Of a stretch of 9,276 nt of DNA, positions 7,104 to 9,276 are shown piece by piece (positions within the stretch are counted from its first letter, which is position 1; every line of letters starts with the position of its first letter). The notes under the pieces are model-generated. The model ran no database searches, was not told the origin of the DNA, and worked only from the letters and a program-made list of their open reading frames with translations. The position numbers and the translations under genes were made by a program. The stretch is from contig DAOWCB010000039.1 in the NCBI GenBank assembly GCA_030633795.1, positions 1-9,276 on the forward strand. The letters run 5' to 3'. Source of the stretch: Candidatus Aminicenantota bacterium (GTDB lineage Bacteria > Acidobacteriota > Aminicenantia > Aminicenantales > Aminicenantaceae).

Positions 7104-7117
7104 AATCCGTCTGGATT
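7094..7117 (-). terminator. possible weak intrinsic terminator of the glycosyltransferase operon
   Basis: Read on the minus strand, AATCC-AGAC-GGATT (7117 to 7104) forms a 5-bp stem with a 4-base loop, followed by TTATTTTTTT (7103 to 7094). This is the shape of a Rho-independent terminator, placed right at the TAA of the glycosyltransferase gene. The stem is short, so its strength is doubtful. The T-run lies inside the lysine-coding end of arsM, which converges on it. It lacks a T-run on the plus strand, so it would not stop arsM transcription. Confidence 0.4.
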
Positions 7118-8366
7118 AAAATCGAAAGAGTCTGTTACCCAATCTTCTTTGTTCTTCGTTCCATCTTTTTATCAAATAGGGTTTTTCCGCTTCAAATACC
7201 CTGACAATTTTTTCAAAATATTCTTCGCAGTCTTTGATATCCATGTGAATGGTTTTGTTCACAAAGGATAAAATCCGGGAATGATAAAATGGAATCATGG
7301 ACTCTATGATCATTTCCTTTGGAATCTCGTTATTCCGGTAGGCGATTGCATAATTGAAAAGGATTCTGGCCCAGAGGTCACTGCTATAGTAAAACTTCTC
7401 CTTCGGGATCTTTTTTGTCTTCTTGATCTCGGCGAATTCCCCGCTGGGCAGAATTTTTTTCCACACTTCCCCATAATGGTCAAATCCGTTGGTAAAGCTG
7501 GAATGAAGGGCCTCTGTATCCACGGAAACAGGAGGAGGTGTATCTGTAACTCCCAGGCCAAAACCAAAAATGTTGCTCGGCCAGCTTTTAGATGTGTCCT
7601 TCCAGAAATATTCGAAGTCTATCATTAGCTCGAAAAAGGTCATAATCACTTGCATGAACATCGGCCCCAAGTCTTTTGCCGGGTCCTTGGCCTTATGAGA
7701 TTTGGGCGATCCTAAAAACGTTTGGCATACCTTGAAACGGTGGGCAATGGCAACGGTCGTCATCCAGATATCTATCCCAAAATTCGCCACATTTTCGGTC
7801 CATGTCTTTTCGGATAAAAATGCTTGTGCCAGTCGTCTTGAAAATCCAAAATCTCCCCCGATGGGCTGTCTCACTCTAAGTCCAAACAGGGTTCTCAGAA
7901 GCGGATATGCGATGTGATTGGTGATCGAACCATCGTATTTATGGCGGATATAGATGGGAGTTACGTAGTTGAAGCCGGCAAAAAGAGGTTCTCCCAAGTA
8001 TTGAATCCACTGGGGCGTTATGCTCCGCAAATCGGCATCCACCACAACAGCAGCTTGGGCCTCGAGTTCGACAACAGCCTCGAACAGATTCCTCAGATTA
8101 TTCCCCTTGCCTCGAATATCACCAGGAGTCGAGATGTAGATTTTTGGGACATCGGTGGGTGTGTTCAAAAAGGCAGTTTTTGTCCCATCCGGTGAATTGT
8201 TGTCCACATTAATGATGACCGATTTTTTGTCAGGAAAAAATTTGCGCAAACCTTGACTGGCCATTTGAGTGGGATAAGAGATGGAATCCGCCTCGTTAAA
8301 CGAGGGTATTCCTACGATAAAATCAGCTTTTTTGACTTGCTCAGGATTTTCGATGATCACATCCAT
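7116..8366 (-). CDS. GT-A glycosyltransferase, glucosylglycerate synthase/GT81-like
   Basis: This 416-residue cytoplasmic protein has a GT2-like nucleotide-sugar transferase domain at about 15-240 and a helical C-terminal region of ~180 residues. Visible motifs in order: GIPSFNEADSI (19-29), NVDNNSPDGT (53-62), GKGNN (86-90), the metal-binding DAD at 110-112 followed by LRSITPQW, RHKYDGSITN (141-150), RQPIGGDFGFS (166-176), FGIDIWMTT (196-204) and PKSHKAKDP (221-229), whose H224 could be the second metal ligand. This set resembles GT81-type enzymes making glucosylglycerate or glucosyl-phosphoglycerate, used as compatible solutes or polysaccharide precursors. The exact donor and acceptor are not determined, and no phosphatase or hydrolase partner is in the window. 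AAGGAAG lies 5 bases before the ATG. The start lies 43 bases after the preceding minus-strand gene, so the two form an operon. Confidence 0.85.
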   Translation of the reverse strand: MDVIIENPEQVKKADFIVGIPSFNEADSISYPTQMASQGLRKFFPDKKSVIINVDNNSPDGTKTAFLNTPTDVPKIYISTPGDIRGKGNNLRNLFEAVVELEAQAAVVVDADLRSITPQWIQYLGEPLFAGFNYVTPIYIRHKYDGSITNHIAYPLLRTLFGLRVRQPIGGDFGFSRRLAQAFLSEKTWTENVANFGIDIWMTTVAIAHRFKVCQTFLGSPKSHKAKDPAKDLGPMFMQVIMTFFELMIDFEYFWKDTSKSWPSNIFGFGLGVTDTPPPVSVDTEALHSSFTNGFDHYGEVWKKILPSGEFAEIKKTKKIPKEKFYYSSDLWARILFNYAIAYRNNEIPKEMIIESMIPFYHSRILSFVNKTIHMDIKDCEEYFEKIVRVFEAEKPYLIKRWNEEQRRLGNRLFRF

Positions 8367-8409
8367 TAGTACTTCCTTTCCGCCAATAATAACACGAATT
8401 CTGTTCGAG

Positions 8410-8922
8410 TCAAGACTGCTGTTTTTGGACAGCTTGTTTGTTTATATCTTTGGCTTGATTGATCAAATCTTCTAGACGATCCAAGATAATCCTGACTTTG
8501 ATGGTGGATAATTTTCGTTTTCCCGATTGTTGCGTTTGAAAATGCTTTTTCAAAAGAAGTTCGATGCTTTCCTCATCCATCCATTCGCGTAAAAACTCAT
8601 CCTCAAAAAGTTCAGACCGCAGACCCTCATATTCTTGACTCATAGTCAATATGTGAAATTCTTCGAGCAGTTCATCACGCCACTTCTGGAAATCTTCGGA
8701 GACATAGGCTGGGGTCGGACCGAGCAGTTTTTTGGCATTCTTCACCGCTTCTTTCAAGAAATCCTCGGCATCCCGGAGCGAGTTTCTGGCTTTATAATAA
8801 TCCGCTGTATTAAAATTTCCCTCTTCTTTCAGCAGCTTGCTGAATATCTGGACAGACATGTTCACACATTCCCAACATTTGGACGCCTTCTGATAAATGA
8901 GATTTTCTGTGCCCTGTTGCAT
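8410..8922 (-). CDS. helical protein of unknown function, first gene of the glycosyltransferase operon
   Basis: I do not recognise this 170-residue soluble protein. It is almost entirely predicted helix, rich in K, E, L and Q, with a CxxC near the N-terminus (C16-W-E-C19), a long amphipathic stretch YYKARNSLRDAEDFLKEAVK at about 54-73, an acidic middle (ELFEDEFLREWMDEESIELL) and a basic C-terminal helix. It has no signal peptide or membrane segment. I chose ATG 8922: GGGAG (complement of 8929-8933) is 6 bases upstream and a strong promoter lies just before it. The frame stays open to a GTG at 9063, but that start has no nearby Shine-Dalgarno and the extra 47 codons would run through the promoter. 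Its tight linkage to the glycosyltransferase suggests a partner or regulator of that enzyme, which is inference only. Confidence 0.78.
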   Translation of the reverse strand: MQQGTENLIYQKASKCWECVNMSVQIFSKLLKEEGNFNTADYYKARNSLRDAEDFLKEAVKNAKKLLGPTPAYVSEDFQKWRDELLEEFHILTMSQEYEGLRSELFEDEFLREWMDEESIELLLKKHFQTQQSGKRKLSTIKVRIILDRLEDLINQAKDINKQAVQKQQS

Positions 8923-8965
8923 TTTAGTCTCCCTTACCCCATAAAAAATTCTCTCTGGGACTGCC

Positions 8966-8994
8966 ATTATATACAATTTTCCCCCATCCTTCAA
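8966..8994 (-). promoter_or_regulatory. sigma70-like promoter of the helical protein-glycosyltransferase operon
   Basis: On the minus strand TTGAAG (complement of 8989-8994), a 17-base spacer and a perfect TATAAT (complement of 8966-8971) lie about 44 bases upstream of the ATG at 8922. CCCCAT (8982-8987) and ATGGGG (8996-9001) form a 6-bp inverted repeat around the -35 box and might be a repressor site. The good -10 box argues against the longer reading frame starting at 9063. Confidence 0.7.
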
Positions 8995-9084
8995 TATGGG
9001 GACGTCAATAATAAGCATTTCTATTCCCGTGATATTAAAAGGCTTTATGTCGGCTTTTAGCACGGAAATAGGGATGCTTCCTTT

Positions 9085-9113
9085 TTGACTTCGGATGATG
9101 AGTCTGATATAAA
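9085..9113 (+). promoter_or_regulatory. sigma70-like promoter of the M14-like peptidase gene
   Basis: TTGACT (9085-9090, five of six consensus), a 17-base spacer and TATAAA (9108-9113, five of six) point to transcription starting near 9120. That gives a leader of about 38 bases before the ATG at 9158. It is divergent from the promoter at 8966-8994, with about 90 bases between the two -35 boxes. Confidence 0.7.
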
Positions 9114-9157
9114 ATTTCGTAACGTTTTCACCCCAGAATTAGAGAGGAGATATGCGC

Positions 9158-9276
9158 ATGAAAAAAACACTTATCCTTATTTTACTGAGCTCTTTTTTAT
9201 TTTCGCCGCAGCTTATAGCACAAGACAACATCACCACGCCAACAGAAGCTATGGGCCATGATGCCGGAGAGGATTA
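9158..9276 (+). CDS. secreted protein, probable M14-family zinc carboxypeptidase, 3' end cut by the window
   Basis: Only the first ~39 residues are present. They begin with a textbook signal peptide: MKKTL, a hydrophobic core ILILLSSFLF, and likely cleavage after LIA before QDN. The start of the mature chain, ITTPTEAMGHDAGEDY, resembles the beginning of secreted M14 carboxypeptidases, where a 'TP-E--G---G-D' segment precedes the catalytic domain. None of the zinc ligands (HxxE...H) is in the window, so the family call is tentative. ATG 9158 is preferred because GAGGAG (9144-9149) lies 8 bases upstream; an in-frame ATG at 9152 is only 2 bases from it. The gene has its own promoter at 9085-9113. 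With the C69 dipeptidase at the other end of the window it would fit a peptide-degrading lifestyle. Confidence 0.6.
   Translation, partial: MKKTLILILLSSFLFSPQLIAQDNITTPTEAMGHDAGED

Noticed and set aside
8635..9060. 141-residue plus-strand ORF opposite the unknown gene
   Set aside because: It is antisense to the better supported minus-strand gene, which has a ribosome site, promoter and operon context. The plus-strand product looks like a translation of its complement.
8923..9063. N-terminal extension of the unknown helical protein from GTG 9063
   Set aside because: No Shine-Dalgarno sequence near 9063, and a TTGAAG-17-TATAAT promoter lies within the extension, whereas ATG 8922 has GGGAG 6 bases upstream.
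1..9276. CRISPR arrays, tRNA or rRNA genes, insertion sequences with terminal repeats
   Set aside because: No regularly spaced direct repeats, no tRNA-like cloverleaf stretches and no transposase frame were seen; spacers are short or AT-rich without such structure.

Overview
The window looks like chromosomal DNA of an anaerobic, probably Gram-negative-type bacterium of moderate to low GC. Nearly every gene has a conventional Shine-Dalgarno sequence, and three good sigma70-like promoters are visible. Four of the nine genes encode exported proteins or likely exported enzymes (a C69 dipeptidase, a small DUF6305-like protein, a heparinase/alginate-lyase-like protein and an M14-like peptidase). 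The pairing of a cysteine-rich AbrB-type protein with an arsenite methyltransferase is typical of anaerobes. Together this suggests a peptide- and polysaccharide-degrading anaerobe, for example of the Aminicenantes/Acidobacteriota type. That taxonomic guess is inference only.

Layout, left to right. Positions 1-2174 (+) hold the 3' part of a C69 dipeptidase followed by a small exported protein of unknown function, probably co-transcribed. Positions 2263-3183 (-) hold a cation diffusion facilitator transporter with a TTG start, convergent with the previous pair. Positions 3184-3506 are an AT-rich intergenic stretch with short palindromes and tiny ORFs. Positions 3507-5840 (+) hold a 777-residue exported polysaccharide-lyase-like enzyme. 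Positions 5891-7103 (+) form a compact arsenic unit: a TTGACA-17-TATTCT promoter overlapped by an inverted repeat, then a 96-residue HgcAB-associated/AbrB-type protein overlapping arsM by one base (TGATG). Positions 7116-8922 (-) are a two-gene operon: a helical protein of unknown function followed by a GT-A glycosyltransferase resembling glucosylglycerate synthase or GT81-type enzymes. Positions 9158-9276 (+) are the 5' end of a secreted M14-like carboxypeptidase, divergent from that operon.

The genes do not form one pathway. The clearest functional unit is the AbrB-ArsM pair. Both of its products carry vicinal cysteine pairs, which suggests a metalloid-responsive or metalloid-handling protein made together with the methyltransferase. 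The second unit is the glycosyltransferase with its unknown helical partner. No mobile elements, CRISPR arrays, tRNA or rRNA genes were seen.
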